In this document: in pieces, positions 7,951-16,186 of the stretch | How positions within the stretch are numbered: the stretch's first letter is position 1 | How the letters are laid out: each line of letters starts with the position of its first letter | Source of the DNA: Pantoea phytobeneficialis | GTDB lineage: Bacteria; Pseudomonadota; Gammaproteobacteria; Enterobacterales; Enterobacteriaceae | Assembly: GCF_009728735.1 (NCBI RefSeq) | Contig: NZ_CP024639.1 | Coordinates: 224,901-258,917 of the forward strand | DNA length: 34,017 nt | Reading direction: 5' to 3' | Program-made: the position numbers and the translations under genes | Notes under the pieces: model-generated | The model's database searches: none | What the model was told of the DNA's origin: nothing | The model's input: only the letters and a program-made list of their open reading frames with translations

Positions 7951-8652
7951 ATGTCGAAAAAATTGACGCTGTCTCTATTGGCAACAACATTAACGCTGAC
8001 CGGATGTGCTTCAAAACCCCTTCCTCCGACTGAAAAGCGTGTCCAGACTGAAACAATTACTTCAGAAAACCAATCCCAGCTTACTGTTGAAGGTTGGCAG
8101 GACCTCGAAACCGATTACAGTCGCCCCTCAGACACACAATTGCGTTATATCACTCAAGGTGACACCACTAAAGCGACGGCATTAAAAACACTTCAGTTTG
8201 TTTCAATGATATTTGTCGGCGGCCAGATTCAGGGGTTTAGCAAGGATCAACTTAAAGGAACACAAGCCGTTGGTGTTATGAATCCGTCGCTTTCATACCT
8301 GACTCCGCGAGTGAGCGAAGTCCTTAAAGCCGAGATGGATCGTCTACCAACCAAAAAATACGATAAACCGCTAGTTATAAAGCCATTGACCTGGAAGCTG
8401 ATTTATAAAAATCTCGCAGGCGGTGATGACAATTATCAATTAGTGATGACGACGACACTCACACGTACTGTCAGCGATCCAGCGGGGCACCTAACATCCA
8501 AACAAATCGAATGCAGCTCGGATGCAACCACGCCGCAATTCACCCTCCCGCAGTGGCAGGCAAATAATTATGCCAAAGTAAATGAGGTCACGCAGAAACT
8601 CATGGATAGCTGCGTAACAACCTTCACCAGCCAGGTGCGATCCTTTCTTTGA
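7951..8652 (+). CDS. Putative lipoprotein, unknown family
   Basis: I do not recognise the family. With the ATG at 7951 the product is 233 residues and opens with a lipoprotein signal peptide: MSKK, a hydrophobic stretch, then the lipobox LTGC with Cys19 followed by ASKP. The Ala/Ser after the Cys predicts outer-membrane sorting. In-frame ATGs at 7900 and 7939 would only lengthen the signal region. The mature part is hydrophilic and has a Cys pair (CSSD and CVTT near residues 188 and 223). The next gene starts 46 bp downstream and is also exported, so the two probably form an operon and act together in the envelope. Confidence 0.75.
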   Translation: MSKKLTLSLLATTLTLTGCASKPLPPTEKRVQTETITSENQSQLTVEGWQDLETDYSRPSDTQLRYITQGDTTKATALKTLQFVSMIFVGGQIQGFSKDQLKGTQAVGVMNPSLSYLTPRVSEVLKAEMDRLPTKKYDKPLVIKPLTWKLIYKNLAGGDDNYQLVMTTTLTRTVSDPAGHLTSKQIECSSDATTPQFTLPQWQANNYAKVNEVTQKLMDSCVTTFTSQVRSFL

Positions 8653-8698
8653 TGCGGCCAACATATAGGCATCATGGAAAAATAGAACAGGGTAAAAA

Positions 8699-10135
8699 AT
8701 GAAAAAGTCGATAATGCTGCTGGCAGCACTGACAACGTTGTGTGCAGTCAGTGCGGTACAAGCCAGCGATGAAAAATTGCCGCCGCCGAATGTCAGCAAT
8801 GTTTTTATCAATCCTCTTTATTTCTATCGTCAGAATGACCACCTCACCTACGTCACGATGGTGAAACTGAATAATGGTTCCAGAGTTGAACGCTGGAATA
8901 CCGTGGACTGCGGGAATAAAAAATATTATCGATTGTATCTCGATATTTTAAATAAAGACGGCAAACTGAGTGATCGTTTTTACGGCGATAAAAGTTATGG
9001 GCGCTATGCCCCTCCGCTGGAAATAACCGGTAATGAGGCAAAGGCAGCCGCAATCCTGTGCGATATCAAAGTTAAAAACAGCGACTGGGTTTACAGCGAA
9101 AAGAAAAATAATGTCGGTAAGGATATTCCCGAAGCCTCTTCGCTGGTGGATGTCGCGAATGTCATCAAAGTTAAGGACAAGCTGCTTGTCCGGTTGGGTT
9201 ACGGCTACGATGAGATCGATTACGACCCGCCTTACGATGCTCCTTTTGATCTTAAAGTCGAATACCACGTTTACGACTGTAAAACCGACCAGGACACGGT
9301 GATCGGGGCGACAGATGTGGATCCTCACGGGTTCGTTACCGACAGTTTGATCGGTGAAGCAATGAAAAAGCGTGCATCCGACTTTACTAACAGTCCGGCA
9401 GTTGTGGAATCATTCAAAACAATGTGCCGCATGGACGAACCCCAGCGCTATGCCGGATCAGGAAAATACCAGAGTCATCCGCATAAAACGGTTGCCAAAT
9501 ACAGCGGACCAATCCTTCCTGACTTCAGGGATAATAATCCGAACTGGATAATGAAGTTTCCGCTGACACCGGAGGTGGAGTCGAAGGGGATTGCACTGAT
9601 TGCGAATTGGGCGGAGCCTCGTTTCAGACAACTCAAATGGTCAGAAACGCAGGCCGATGATAAGCCGGTGAAAATAATCGCTGATGTTCAGGCTAATGGA
9701 CTGGTACGGCGGCTTGAGGACTACAACGTTTTTCTCGCGCAGCGCATTATGGTCGCCAATGACATTCAACTGGAGGGGGCAATGAGCATCAGCCCTCTTC
9801 CGTCCATCACGCAAAGGATCGAAACTACGCTACGTTTCCCTTTATTTAAGGGGCAGCATTATCATGTGCTAACGCTGACCAAGGGGCAAGACGGCGAAAA
9901 GGTCACGCGGATTGAGCGAGACTGCGACGTCGTATCCAGTGGAGATGCTGCAAAGATTAACGCTGCATTTACCGGGAGTTACTGGCGCGTGGAATGTACG
10001 CAGTCAGGTTCGGATGGCCCGGAAAAATCAGCAATCGCATGGTTAAATGATTTGCGGATCTTCCTTCCCCTCGAACGTACTTATCATGGTGTGATAAAAC
10101 CGATAGCAATTACGGATGTGGGGATTAGCCGTTAA
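8699..10135 (+). CDS. Secreted or periplasmic protein of unknown function
   Basis: A 478-residue protein not assigned to a family. It has a clear Sec signal peptide (MKKSIMLLAALTTLCAVSAV, cleavage after VQA at about residue 22). The mature protein is rich in Tyr, Asp and Lys and contains about eight cysteines, several in CxxxxxNxK-type spots (for example DCGNKK, LCDIK, DCKTD, MCRMD, DCDVV), suggesting disulfides in the periplasm. A GGG lies shortly before the ATG. It follows the lipoprotein gene closely. Confidence 0.75.
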   Translation: MKKSIMLLAALTTLCAVSAVQASDEKLPPPNVSNVFINPLYFYRQNDHLTYVTMVKLNNGSRVERWNTVDCGNKKYYRLYLDILNKDGKLSDRFYGDKSYGRYAPPLEITGNEAKAAAILCDIKVKNSDWVYSEKKNNVGKDIPEASSLVDVANVIKVKDKLLVRLGYGYDEIDYDPPYDAPFDLKVEYHVYDCKTDQDTVIGATDVDPHGFVTDSLIGEAMKKRASDFTNSPAVVESFKTMCRMDEPQRYAGSGKYQSHPHKTVAKYSGPILPDFRDNNPNWIMKFPLTPEVESKGIALIANWAEPRFRQLKWSETQADDKPVKIIADVQANGLVRRLEDYNVFLAQRIMVANDIQLEGAMSISPLPSITQRIETTLRFPLFKGQHYHVLTLTKGQDGEKVTRIERDCDVVSSGDAAKINAAFTGSYWRVECTQSGSDGPEKSAIAWLNDLRIFLPLERTYHGVIKPIAITDVGISR

Positions 10136-10363
10136 AAACGCTTTTTATCGGGTATTGGATGCGGCCATAACGTTTGGCTGCTACCTGGACGGAATAACAT
10201 CAGGGATGCTTCGGTTTCCTTGATGTTAACGCAGTAAAATGTGTTTATCGGTATTCAGTGCCGTCATAATGTCCATCATTCGATGGTAATAGACATCGCT
10301 ACTCGCTCAGAGATAGAATAAGGTTCAACTTTATTAATTAAAATCAGTAACTAAGGATTTATT

Positions 10364-10858
10364 TTGAAATTGATTTCTGGGCGGGCTTATTTCGCGCTTT
10401 TTTCTCTGCCAGCATTTTTTATCTCAACCTATGTACATGCCAGCGTTATCACCTACACACAGGTTCAATCCGATGAGATAGCCGGGCATGCAACGCGAGC
10501 AGTCAGACTTGCGGAATGTGTCGCACTCGGTGCCCAGGCAAAGGTTGACGGTAAAAAATTGCAGGTCCTTGCTAAAAACTTTAGCAAAGAGTCAGATGAA
10601 TTTTTAGCGGGTATTGATGCAGGGAATATTTCAAAAGAAGCAGCGGGTAAGATCCCGATGATTTGGAGTGCTCTTCTAAATGATTATCACACGTCATATG
10701 AGTTTGTGAAAGGCGCACTATGGAATGCCGAACAAGAGCAAGCACGGAAAGCATTTTCGGAAGGCATTGACTCTAATCAGACATGGTCAAAATACAGTAG
10801 CGCCCTGACAAACTCAGCTGCATTGCTTTATAATGACAAAAACTGCGAGTTATTATAA
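10364..10858 (+). CDS. Small exported protein of unknown function, TTG start
   Basis: A 164-residue exported protein. The TTG start at 10364 is supported by AAGG 8 nt upstream and by the fact that it yields a complete signal peptide (hydrophobic ALFSLPAFFISTYVHA, cleavage near residue 26). The mature part is mostly helical, with two cysteines (AECVALG and the C-terminal NCELL) placed to bridge the ends. No family was recognised. It is 228 bp from the previous exported gene and may have its own promoter in the AT-rich space. Confidence 0.6.
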   Translation: MKLISGRAYFALFSLPAFFISTYVHASVITYTQVQSDEIAGHATRAVRLAECVALGAQAKVDGKKLQVLAKNFSKESDEFLAGIDAGNISKEAAGKIPMIWSALLNDYHTSYEFVKGALWNAEQEQARKAFSEGIDSNQTWSKYSSALTNSAALLYNDKNCELL

Positions 10859-10923
10859 TACATATTTCATCGTGTATTATTAGGGGCTGTTTTACCCTGA
10901 AAAATAATTATTTATGGGCAGTT

Positions 10924-11031
10924 ATGGGAAACTTTATCACCTGGCTGTCTCACTGGGGCTGGCACTGGTATTTTTTCAACGGCCTGCCCCATACCTTTAT
11001 GGTAAAAAAGTTAGATCCATATGGATTTTAA
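10924..11031 (+). CDS. Possible small Trp-rich ORF
   Basis: A 35-residue frame with four Trp and several aromatic residues (WLSHWGWHWYFF). It has only a weak GGGCAG ribosome site and overlaps the end of the next, opposite-strand gene by 4 nt. It may be a gene fragment or chance; reported because the composition is odd. Confidence 0.2.
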   Translation: MGNFITWLSHWGWHWYFFNGLPHTFMVKKLDPYGF

Positions 11032-11249
11032 TTAACTTCAACTTTCTCTACAATAAATCCATCCCTACGGAAAAAGTCTAACACTCGTTCTATGTTGCCT
11101 ATGCCCCACTGATTAGATATTGCCACAACCTCGCCAGATGCAAGCTCGATCAAGTCATCGTCATTTATATGATATCGGTTTCTTCTCTCGTCACTGATAA
11201 GTTCTGCTAAGGCAATAGTACGGTTTTTTATGACTCCAGATAATTTCAT
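11028..11249 (-). CDS. Hypothetical protein, probable 3' fragment of a longer gene
   Basis: From the ATG at 11249 this gives 73 residues (MKLSGVIKNRTIALAELIS... ending FIVEKVEVN), but there is no good Shine-Dalgarno. The same frame stays open without a start to 11384, adding about 45 residues that look like real protein (YSSYKYKGLTLNKRNLALEI, then FTDWIEKNNPASFDELH). The first upstream in-frame stop (TAG) is made by the outer three bases of the rox-like site at 11385-11418. I therefore read it as the C-terminal end of a gene cut at that site. The NQWGIGNIERVLDF segment resembles C-terminal modules of assorted nuclease or mobile-element proteins, but I cannot name a family. Confidence 0.55.
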   Translation of the reverse strand: MKLSGVIKNRTIALAELISDERRNRYHINDDDLIELASGEVVAISNQWGIGNIERVLDFFRRDGFIVEKVEVN

Positions 11250-11384
11250 ATGGAGCTCATCAAAGCTGGCTGGATTATTTTTTTCTATCCAGTCAGTGAA
11301 AATCTCTAAAGCCAGATTTCTTTTGTTCAGGGTAAGTCCCTTATATTTATAACTTGAGTAGTCTTTTTCTGACTTCTTAGCCCT

Positions 11385-11418
11385 CTAACTTTACATAATG
11401 GGAGTTATGTAAAGTTAG
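11385..11418. repeat. rox/lox-like recombination site
   Basis: Two perfect 14-bp inverted arms, CTAACTTTACATAA (11385-11398) and TTATGTAAAGTTAG (11405-11418), flank TGGGAG. Total length is 34 bp, the size of loxP. The inner 32 bp (11386-11417) agree with the phage D6 rox site as I remember it at 27 of 32 positions, including both ends (TAACTTTA and TAAAGTTA). The centre GGGA is asymmetric, which would give the site direction. It lies 177 bp before the gene of a Cre/Dre-type recombinase. Confidence 0.8.
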
Positions 11419-11435
11419 GATCCTTTAAAGGATCC
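11418..11435. repeat. Perfect 18-bp palindrome next to the rox-like site
   Basis: GGATCCTTTAAAGGATCC is fully self-complementary and shares its first base with the last base of the rox-like site. It could be an operator for the recombinase gene or an accessory protein site. The rest of the space up to 11594 holds no gene. Confidence 0.55.
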
Positions 11436-11594
11436 GGGTATGATAATTGCCACCAATCGTATTTTTGGCATCAGCAACAAAACTGTGCATAAATCAGGCG
11501 TCGCTACGCAAAATTTGCAGGGTAATTCCCCGCGCGTTATTCCAGAATTTACGTAGCGCGATCAATTCAATAATCGGCCAAATAACACACAATA

Positions 11595-12632
11595 ATGACG
11601 GAATTTGTACAGAACACCGCTCTGGCTCTCAACTTCCCCGATGACGGTGACATTTCAGCGCGACTGAAAGAGTTTGTTCAGGACAGGGATGCGTTTTCAA
11701 CCAACACCTGGTCACAGCTGATGAGTGTAATGGCAGTATGCTGGCGCTGGTCGCAGGAAAATCAACGCAGCTTTTTGCCAATGTTGTCCAGCGATCTCCG
11801 TGACTATCTCTCCTGGCTACAGCAGGCCGGACGGGCCTCAAGTACCATTTCAACCCATGCCTCGTTGATCTCAATGTTACACCGTAACGCCGGAGTCACA
11901 CCGCCAAACGTCTCACCCCTGATTTACCGTGTAATGAAGAAGATAAACCGCATGGCGGTGACGTCCGGCGAGCGCGCTGGTCAGGCCGTACCGTTCAGAC
12001 TGGCTGATCTGGAGAAGGTAGATGATTGCTGGGCGGGCTCTGAACGCTTGCAGGAATTGCGTAACCTCGCCTTTCTGCATATCGCCTACAGCACCCTGCT
12101 CCGTATCAGTGAAATTTCGCGCATCCGCGTGCGCGATATCTCAAGGGCTGAAGATGGGCGGATCATTCTCGACATTTCACATACAAAAACTATCGTCATG
12201 ACGGGTGGACTGATCAAAGCGCTGAGCAGCTATTCCAGCCAACGTATTGATGAATGGCTTAAGGCATCTGGCCTGTTAAGTGAGCCTGATGCATTTCTGT
12301 TCTGTCGGGTTCACCGTTCTAACAAAGCGCTTCCGTCAGAACACCAAATATTAAGTCGCCCTGCTGTTGAGGACATATTCAGAAAAGCCTGGGATGTTGC
12401 GGGTCAGATCGATCCAGTCAGGGCAAATAAAAACCGCTACCGTAACTGGAGTGGTCACAGTGCGCGTGTTGGTGCTGCGCAGGACATGACTAAAAATGGC
12501 TATCCGGTAGCGCAGATCATGCAGGAAGGCACCTGGAAAAAGCCTGAAACCCTGATGCGTTACATCCGTAATGTTGATGCGCATGAAGGTGCGATGGTCG
12601 ATATGATGGAAAAAAAGAAAGGCAGATACTGA
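11595..12632 (+). CDS. Cre/Dre-type tyrosine recombinase
   Basis: A 345-residue site-specific recombinase of the same size as Cre (343) and Dre. Residues ~20-125 form the core-binding domain (DRDAFSTNTWSQLMSV, then DLRDYLSWLQQ). Residues ~130-345 form the catalytic domain. All catalytic residues are present: Arg170 (LLRISEISRIRV), Glu173, Lys198 (ISHTKTI), His288 and Arg291 (WSGHSARVGAA), Trp314 (EGTWKKPETLM) and nucleophile Tyr323 (RYIRN). The blocks ISHTKTI, HRSNKA and MQEGTWKKPETLMRY match Dre more closely than Cre from memory, in agreement with the rox-like site upstream. Family role: reciprocal recombination between two sites, as in plasmid-prophage dimer resolution. No strong ribosome site precedes the ATG. 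It ends 7 bp from the convergent araC-type gene. Confidence 0.93.
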   Translation: MTEFVQNTALALNFPDDGDISARLKEFVQDRDAFSTNTWSQLMSVMAVCWRWSQENQRSFLPMLSSDLRDYLSWLQQAGRASSTISTHASLISMLHRNAGVTPPNVSPLIYRVMKKINRMAVTSGERAGQAVPFRLADLEKVDDCWAGSERLQELRNLAFLHIAYSTLLRISEISRIRVRDISRAEDGRIILDISHTKTIVMTGGLIKALSSYSSQRIDEWLKASGLLSEPDAFLFCRVHRSNKALPSEHQILSRPAVEDIFRKAWDVAGQIDPVRANKNRYRNWSGHSARVGAAQDMTKNGYPVAQIMQEGTWKKPETLMRYIRNVDAHEGAMVDMMEKKKGRY

Positions 12633-12639
12633 CCTGAAG

Positions 12640-13497
12640 TTATCTTAGCTGTGCTGGCGAATTACCAAAGCGATAGCGGAATCGTTCGGTAAATCGTGAT
12701 ACCGATTTGTAGCCGCATGCATCAGCAACCTGGGTAAGATTCCAGTGGGTAGTTTGGATCAACATCAGAGCATGGTGCATCCGGATATCCAAAAGCAACT
12801 GTTCAAACCGCACGCCCTCCTGCCGCAAGCGTCGGCGAAGTGTCGATTCACTCATCGCCAGCGCATCACCGGCCAGTCTGGCGGTCCATCCTTTATCCGG
12901 CGCTTCTCGTAACAGCTTGCTCAGACGTGGAAAAATTCCCTGCTGATGAGGTAATAAGAAGTGAACACGTTGTTCCGCCAGTACCAGAAGAAGGTCAAAG
13001 ATGCGCAGGCGAACCCGCTCATCACTCATCAGTGGGTTTTGCAGCGTTGCCAGTAAATCTTGCACTGAGTCTTGAATATCGCTCAGTAATTCCACTGTGG
13101 TTATCTGCGCATTTTTTCTGGCAGCGGCGAGATATTGCGGAAAATGTTGATAGAAACCGTCGAGCACATCCGAATTCAGGGAAATAAACAGGGAACGAAA
13201 CGGGGAAGCATCGTTTGCCGGATACTTAACATAGTCCGCATCGACCCCCTGGTCGATCACGCCCAGCAGCGTTGGTGTGTTCAGTTCATACGAAGTTGCG
13301 ACGTGGGAGAACTCAATCCTGCCGGAAAGCACCAGCAACAGCGTCGGTTCATAAAAGAAAAATGAACTCGCCTTCTGCTGAATCTTCAATTCTGGCCATG
13401 CAACGGAGATTAAATTTGCCCGCCGAAGACTGTCACGGGAAAAACCAGACCCTGGCACTGGACTCTCTTTAACAGGCAATGCACTTTCACTGGTCAT
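12640..13497 (-). CDS. AraC-family transcriptional regulator
   Basis: A 285-residue regulator. The first ~180 residues form a sensor domain with LLLVLSGRIEFSHVAT near residue 54, typical of the group whose N-terminus resembles AraC_binding_6/RhaS-like modules. The last ~95 residues carry two HTH motifs: LAGDALAMSESTLRRRLRQE, and LTQVADACGYKSVSRFTERF followed by RYRFGNSPAQLR. It is 22 bp after the PEBP gene on the same strand and probably co-transcribed with it, so it may respond to the same signal. Ligand unknown. Confidence 0.9.
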   Translation of the reverse strand: MTSESALPVKESPVPGSGFSRDSLRRANLISVAWPELKIQQKASSFFFYEPTLLLVLSGRIEFSHVATSYELNTPTLLGVIDQGVDADYVKYPANDASPFRSLFISLNSDVLDGFYQHFPQYLAAARKNAQITTVELLSDIQDSVQDLLATLQNPLMSDERVRLRIFDLLLVLAEQRVHFLLPHQQGIFPRLSKLLREAPDKGWTARLAGDALAMSESTLRRRLRQEGVRFEQLLLDIRMHHALMLIQTTHWNLTQVADACGYKSVSRFTERFRYRFGNSPAQLR

Positions 13498-13519
13498 GGT
13501 TTTTCCTGATTTTGTATCG

Positions 13520-14152
13520 TTAAATCTTCACGTCTGGATTCAGGCTATAAAGCCCGGTCAGCTTCGCTTCAGCCAGGACATGACTCTTTTTCACTGCTTG
13601 CAGGATGTTAGCTCCAGTCAGTTCGCCTTCGACTGTCAGGGTCGGCGTTGCCAGTGCATATAATGTGAAAACATAATGATGCACGATCTCATCATTCCAG
13701 GGTGGGCATGGGCCATCATAACCATAGTAAGTCCCGCCCATCGCATCATCGCCGGCAAACCAGGCGGTATAGTCGTTGATGCCATGTTTCAGTCCACCAG
13801 GTGCTTGCGGCCCGGTTTTGCCCTTGGCCGTAATGCCGTTTGACTGTGCACCCTCAGCGATTTCTGTCTGTGTAGCCGGAATATCAAACAGCGACCAGTG
13901 ATAGAAATCGGTTCGCGGCAGTGAAGCCGGAACAACTTTGCCTTCCTGATTGACGTTTTCGCCGCTGGTCGGGACATCGTAATCATGGCAAATCAATACC
14001 AGTGACTGTGTTCCGGCAGGCAGATCTGACCAGCCGAAGTGCGGGTTCTGGTTATCAGACAAACGTACATGGCTCTGTGCATCATAAACCGCGAAGCTGT
14101 TTTTCCCGGGGATGACATCCCCGTCATTGAAGCTGTGGCTGAATAATTTCAT
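13520..14152 (-). CDS. YbhB/YbcL-type Raf kinase inhibitor-like (PEBP) protein
   Basis: A 210-residue phosphatidylethanolamine-binding family protein without a signal peptide. The PEBP signature is visible: HFGWSDLPAGTQSLVLICHD (residues ~38-57) with the following YDVPT, then DFYHWSLFDIPA, and later YYGYDGPCPPWNDEIVHHYVF. Bacterial members are soluble small-ligand or lipid-binding proteins of unclear function. AAGGAG lies 6 nt before the ATG. The gene leads a two-gene unit with araC. Confidence 0.92.
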   Translation of the reverse strand: MKLFSHSFNDGDVIPGKNSFAVYDAQSHVRLSDNQNPHFGWSDLPAGTQSLVLICHDYDVPTSGENVNQEGKVVPASLPRTDFYHWSLFDIPATQTEIAEGAQSNGITAKGKTGPQAPGGLKHGINDYTAWFAGDDAMGGTYYGYDGPCPPWNDEIVHHYVFTLYALATPTLTVEGELTGANILQAVKKSHVLAEAKLTGLYSLNPDVKI

Positions 14153-14661
14153 CTCTTCTCCTTGTGCGACTCGGATGGAACGACAATCAACGTCAACCTG
14201 ATTATAAGAAGCTTCTCGACTTCATGACGATCTAATCCGGTCAAATTTATCCCCGAAGCCGTCATTATGGACAGGATTGGTTATCTGATGTGCATCATCA
14301 TGGCTTGTGGTTACTATGGACTTTCCGGAAGTACGATTCAAACAAAACTAAAGTTTATTAAAGTTGTCTTTAATAAAATCCACAGCCATTAAAATCATTT
14401 TTAGTACATTGTCAGTTATTAAAGACAGGGATACATCGTCTCGCTTCCAGGAACAGAGTACCTTCAGCAATCAGCGTGACTCTGCGTTTGCTGCGGTGAA
14501 ACAGGCACTGGACCAACATCGACTGTTGCGCGTGATTTTTGTCATCGATGCTGTGCGCAAAAAAATCTCCCTGTAATAAGTGAAATAGGATTAATCACAT
14601 AGGTTTCAACCGACAAACAATAGCCGAAACCGATATTTTATTGCCATAGATTCTGAACCAT
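14153..14661. other. 509-base intergenic region with an AT-rich inverted repeat
   Basis: No convincing gene is present. TTTATTAAAG (14354-14363) and CTTTAATAAA (14368-14377) form a perfect 10-bp inverted repeat around TTGT, which looks like an operator. A 70-codon frame from TTG 14364 starts inside that loop and lacks a ribosome site, although its C-terminal part (DSAFAAVKQALDQHRLL) reads like protein and may be a gene remnant. Confidence 0.4.
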
Positions 14662-14988
14662 CTATTCATATTGAAAAACGATGTCGATCTTTTCTTCGGC
14701 AACATTGACGGTTATTTCACATTTGGACCAAATCGCAGTCCCATCAGGCATACCGCTTTCGACAGAATGCTGCTGAAGTTCGCGTAACGCTTCGGATAAG
14801 TCGGCAACAGCCAGATGATCAGGCTCGAACCAGTCCGGCTCGCCACTGTCATCCAGATAATCAAATTCGAACTCCCCTGCTCCAGTTGCAGAAAACAGTT
14901 TGGCTTTGACAAACAACTCGCTGGCATTCGCGGGTCCACAGCTATAAATAATCTGTCCGATCCTCTGATAAAGAAGTTCGTCTTGCAT
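14662..14988 (-). CDS. YezG-like (DUF600) immunity protein
   Basis: A 108-residue acidic soluble protein. The pattern ELLYQRIGQIIYSCGP at the N-terminus, the DYLDDSGEPDWF loop in the middle and the final WSKCEITVNVAEEKIDIVFQYE fit the YezG/DUF600 immunity family, which neutralises the nuclease toxins of YeeF-type LXG or other polymorphic toxins. GAG lies before the ATG. No toxin gene is next to it, so it is an orphan immunity gene, possibly protecting against neighbours. The call rests on the overall length and the C-terminal pattern. Confidence 0.7.
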   Translation of the reverse strand: MQDELLYQRIGQIIYSCGPANASELFVKAKLFSATGAGEFEFDYLDDSGEPDWFEPDHLAVADLSEALRELQQHSVESGMPDGTAIWSKCEITVNVAEEKIDIVFQYE

Positions 14989-15419
14989 TGCTTCATCTCG
15001 ATGAATACTTTTCTAGTACAGTATCATGATGTTGCGATCTTCCATCACACATAATTTCCGAAAGTCACTCTGGCTACTGGGATCCTTTGGATCTGATTTT
15101 TGCTCCAGTGAATCCTGTCAGAACAATGCCAGACTGAAGTTACATTTCGTATTCTTCAACGTGAGATGATTTGAAGAGTTAAAGATAAGATTACGTTTTT
15201 TCACATAACCTGCACAACCTATGTCTAAAGAGAAAATTTAAGAGAAGGTGTTACCTCATCTCTTAACAAAATGGGTAAGAGAATTGAAAATATAATAGCT
15301 TCATCATGAAAATTCCCTTCACTGGAAAGATCAGTATGTATATACTCAATTTAAAGCAGTATTTGAGGTCATGCAGATAACGACCTTCTTACATTCAAAA
15401 CCAGATTTTGGAGATGTCC
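14989..15419 (+). promoter_or_regulatory. Upstream region and promoter of the H-NS paralogue
   Basis: No gene is seen here. The best promoter is TTCACT (15318-15323), 17 nt, TATACT (15341-15346), about 75 nt before the start at 15420. A TCTCTTA/TAAGAGA inverted repeat (arms near 15260 and 15276) lies just upstream. The AT-rich, bent-looking sequence would suit H-NS autoregulation. Confidence 0.4.
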
Positions 15420-15821
15420 ATGAACGAATCACTGAAAGCGATAAATAACATTCGTACACTCCGTGCACAGGCACGAGATCTGGCTCTGGCTGATCTTGAA
15501 GAAATGCTTGAGAAATTAAGCGTAGTCGTTGCAGAACGTCGTGAAGAAAGTCATGCCGAAGAAGCAGCCGTTCGTGAGAAAGCTGAGAAACTCGCTAAAT
15601 ATCGTGAGCTGTTGCTGGAAGACGGTATTGATCCTACTGAACTGCTGGGTGCTTTGCAGAGTGCAGGAAAACCTCGCGCCAAACGCGCACCTCGTCCGGC
15701 CAAGTACAAATATACCGATGAAGATGGCCAGGAAAAGAACTGGACAGGCCAGGGCCGCACGCCAGCTGTGATTAAAGCGGCAATCGACAGCGGTAAATCT
15801 CTGGATGATTTCCTCATCTAA
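15420..15821 (+). CDS. H-NS family nucleoid-associated protein (paralogue)
   Basis: A 133-residue H-NS protein. The ATG at 15420 was chosen because GGAG ends 6 nt before it; the in-frame ATG at 15414 directly abuts the GGAG. Residues ~8-65 form the N-terminal oligomerisation coiled coil ([20 protein letters not shown], then [16 protein letters not shown]). Residues ~90-133 form the DNA-binding domain ([20 protein letters not shown], then [19 protein letters not shown]); the TGQGRTP AT-hook-like loop is intact. The [11 protein letters not shown] linker is strongly basic. The sequence diverges from core hns enough to be an acquired paralogue of the Hfp or plasmid H-NS type, which silences foreign AT-rich DNA and can form heteromers with resident H-NS/StpA. 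Confidence 0.92.
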   Translation: MNESLKAINNIRTLRAQARDLALADLEEMLEKLSVVVAERREESHAEEAAVREKAEKLAKYRELLLEDGIDPTELLGALQSAGKPRAKRAPRPAKYKYTDEDGQEKNWTGQGRTPAVIKAAIDSGKSLDDFLI

Positions 15822-15835
15822 ATAGCCTGTCGATG

Positions 15836-15875
15836 TGATGTGGGCGAAGTGCCCACATCATTGCATTTCTTTTTT
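15836..15875 (+). terminator. Rho-independent terminator of the H-NS paralogue gene
   Basis: TGATGTGGGC (15836-15845) and GCCCACATCA (15851-15860) form a perfect 10-bp stem with a GAAGT loop, followed by TTGCATTTCTTTTTT. It lies 14 bp after the stop codon. A closely related hairpin occurs at 22199-22223. Confidence 0.85.
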
Positions 15876-16102
15876 GCCGTCTATTCAATCAAGACTTATC
15901 ACTGTTGCATCACATCAACAAGTTTCTAATCCTATTTCTCTGGCCCTGCACCCGGGTTAATAACGAGCAACACCACTGAGTGCGAATTGTTGAGCAAGAC
16001 ATGCGCAGTACGATTAATTTTGCATAAGTAAGCACACTGTATACTTTATTCGAAGCTTTATGTTAGTTTCGTCATGAGTACCTGCCACCCAAGAGTGAGA
16101 CA

Positions 16103-16186
16103 ATGCATCTGATTACGGTCACCACCACATCCACTACTACCACCGCAACCTGCGGCGGCGTGAGTGTTTCTGTGGCGAATATCTGA
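16103..16186 (+). CDS. Threonine-rich leader peptide
   Basis: A 27-residue frame that starts MHLITVTTTSTTTTATCGG and ends VSVSVANI. Nine of residues 5-16 are Thr, encoded by a mixture of ACG, ACC, ACA and ACT codons, which is the composition of attenuation leaders such as thrL. A GAG lies before the ATG, and a TATACT -10-like box lies at 16040-16045. The peptide ends 78 bp before the isochorismatase-fold gene, and its 3' half encodes the first hairpin of the structure at 16143-16257. Too short for ordinary ORF calling. Confidence 0.7.
   Translation: MHLITVTTTSTTTTATCGGVSVSVANI

Noticed and set aside
14364..14576. 70-codon plus-strand frame from TTG
   Set aside because: The start lies in the loop of an inverted repeat, there is no ribosome site and the N-terminal part does not read like a protein; kept only as a possible remnant.
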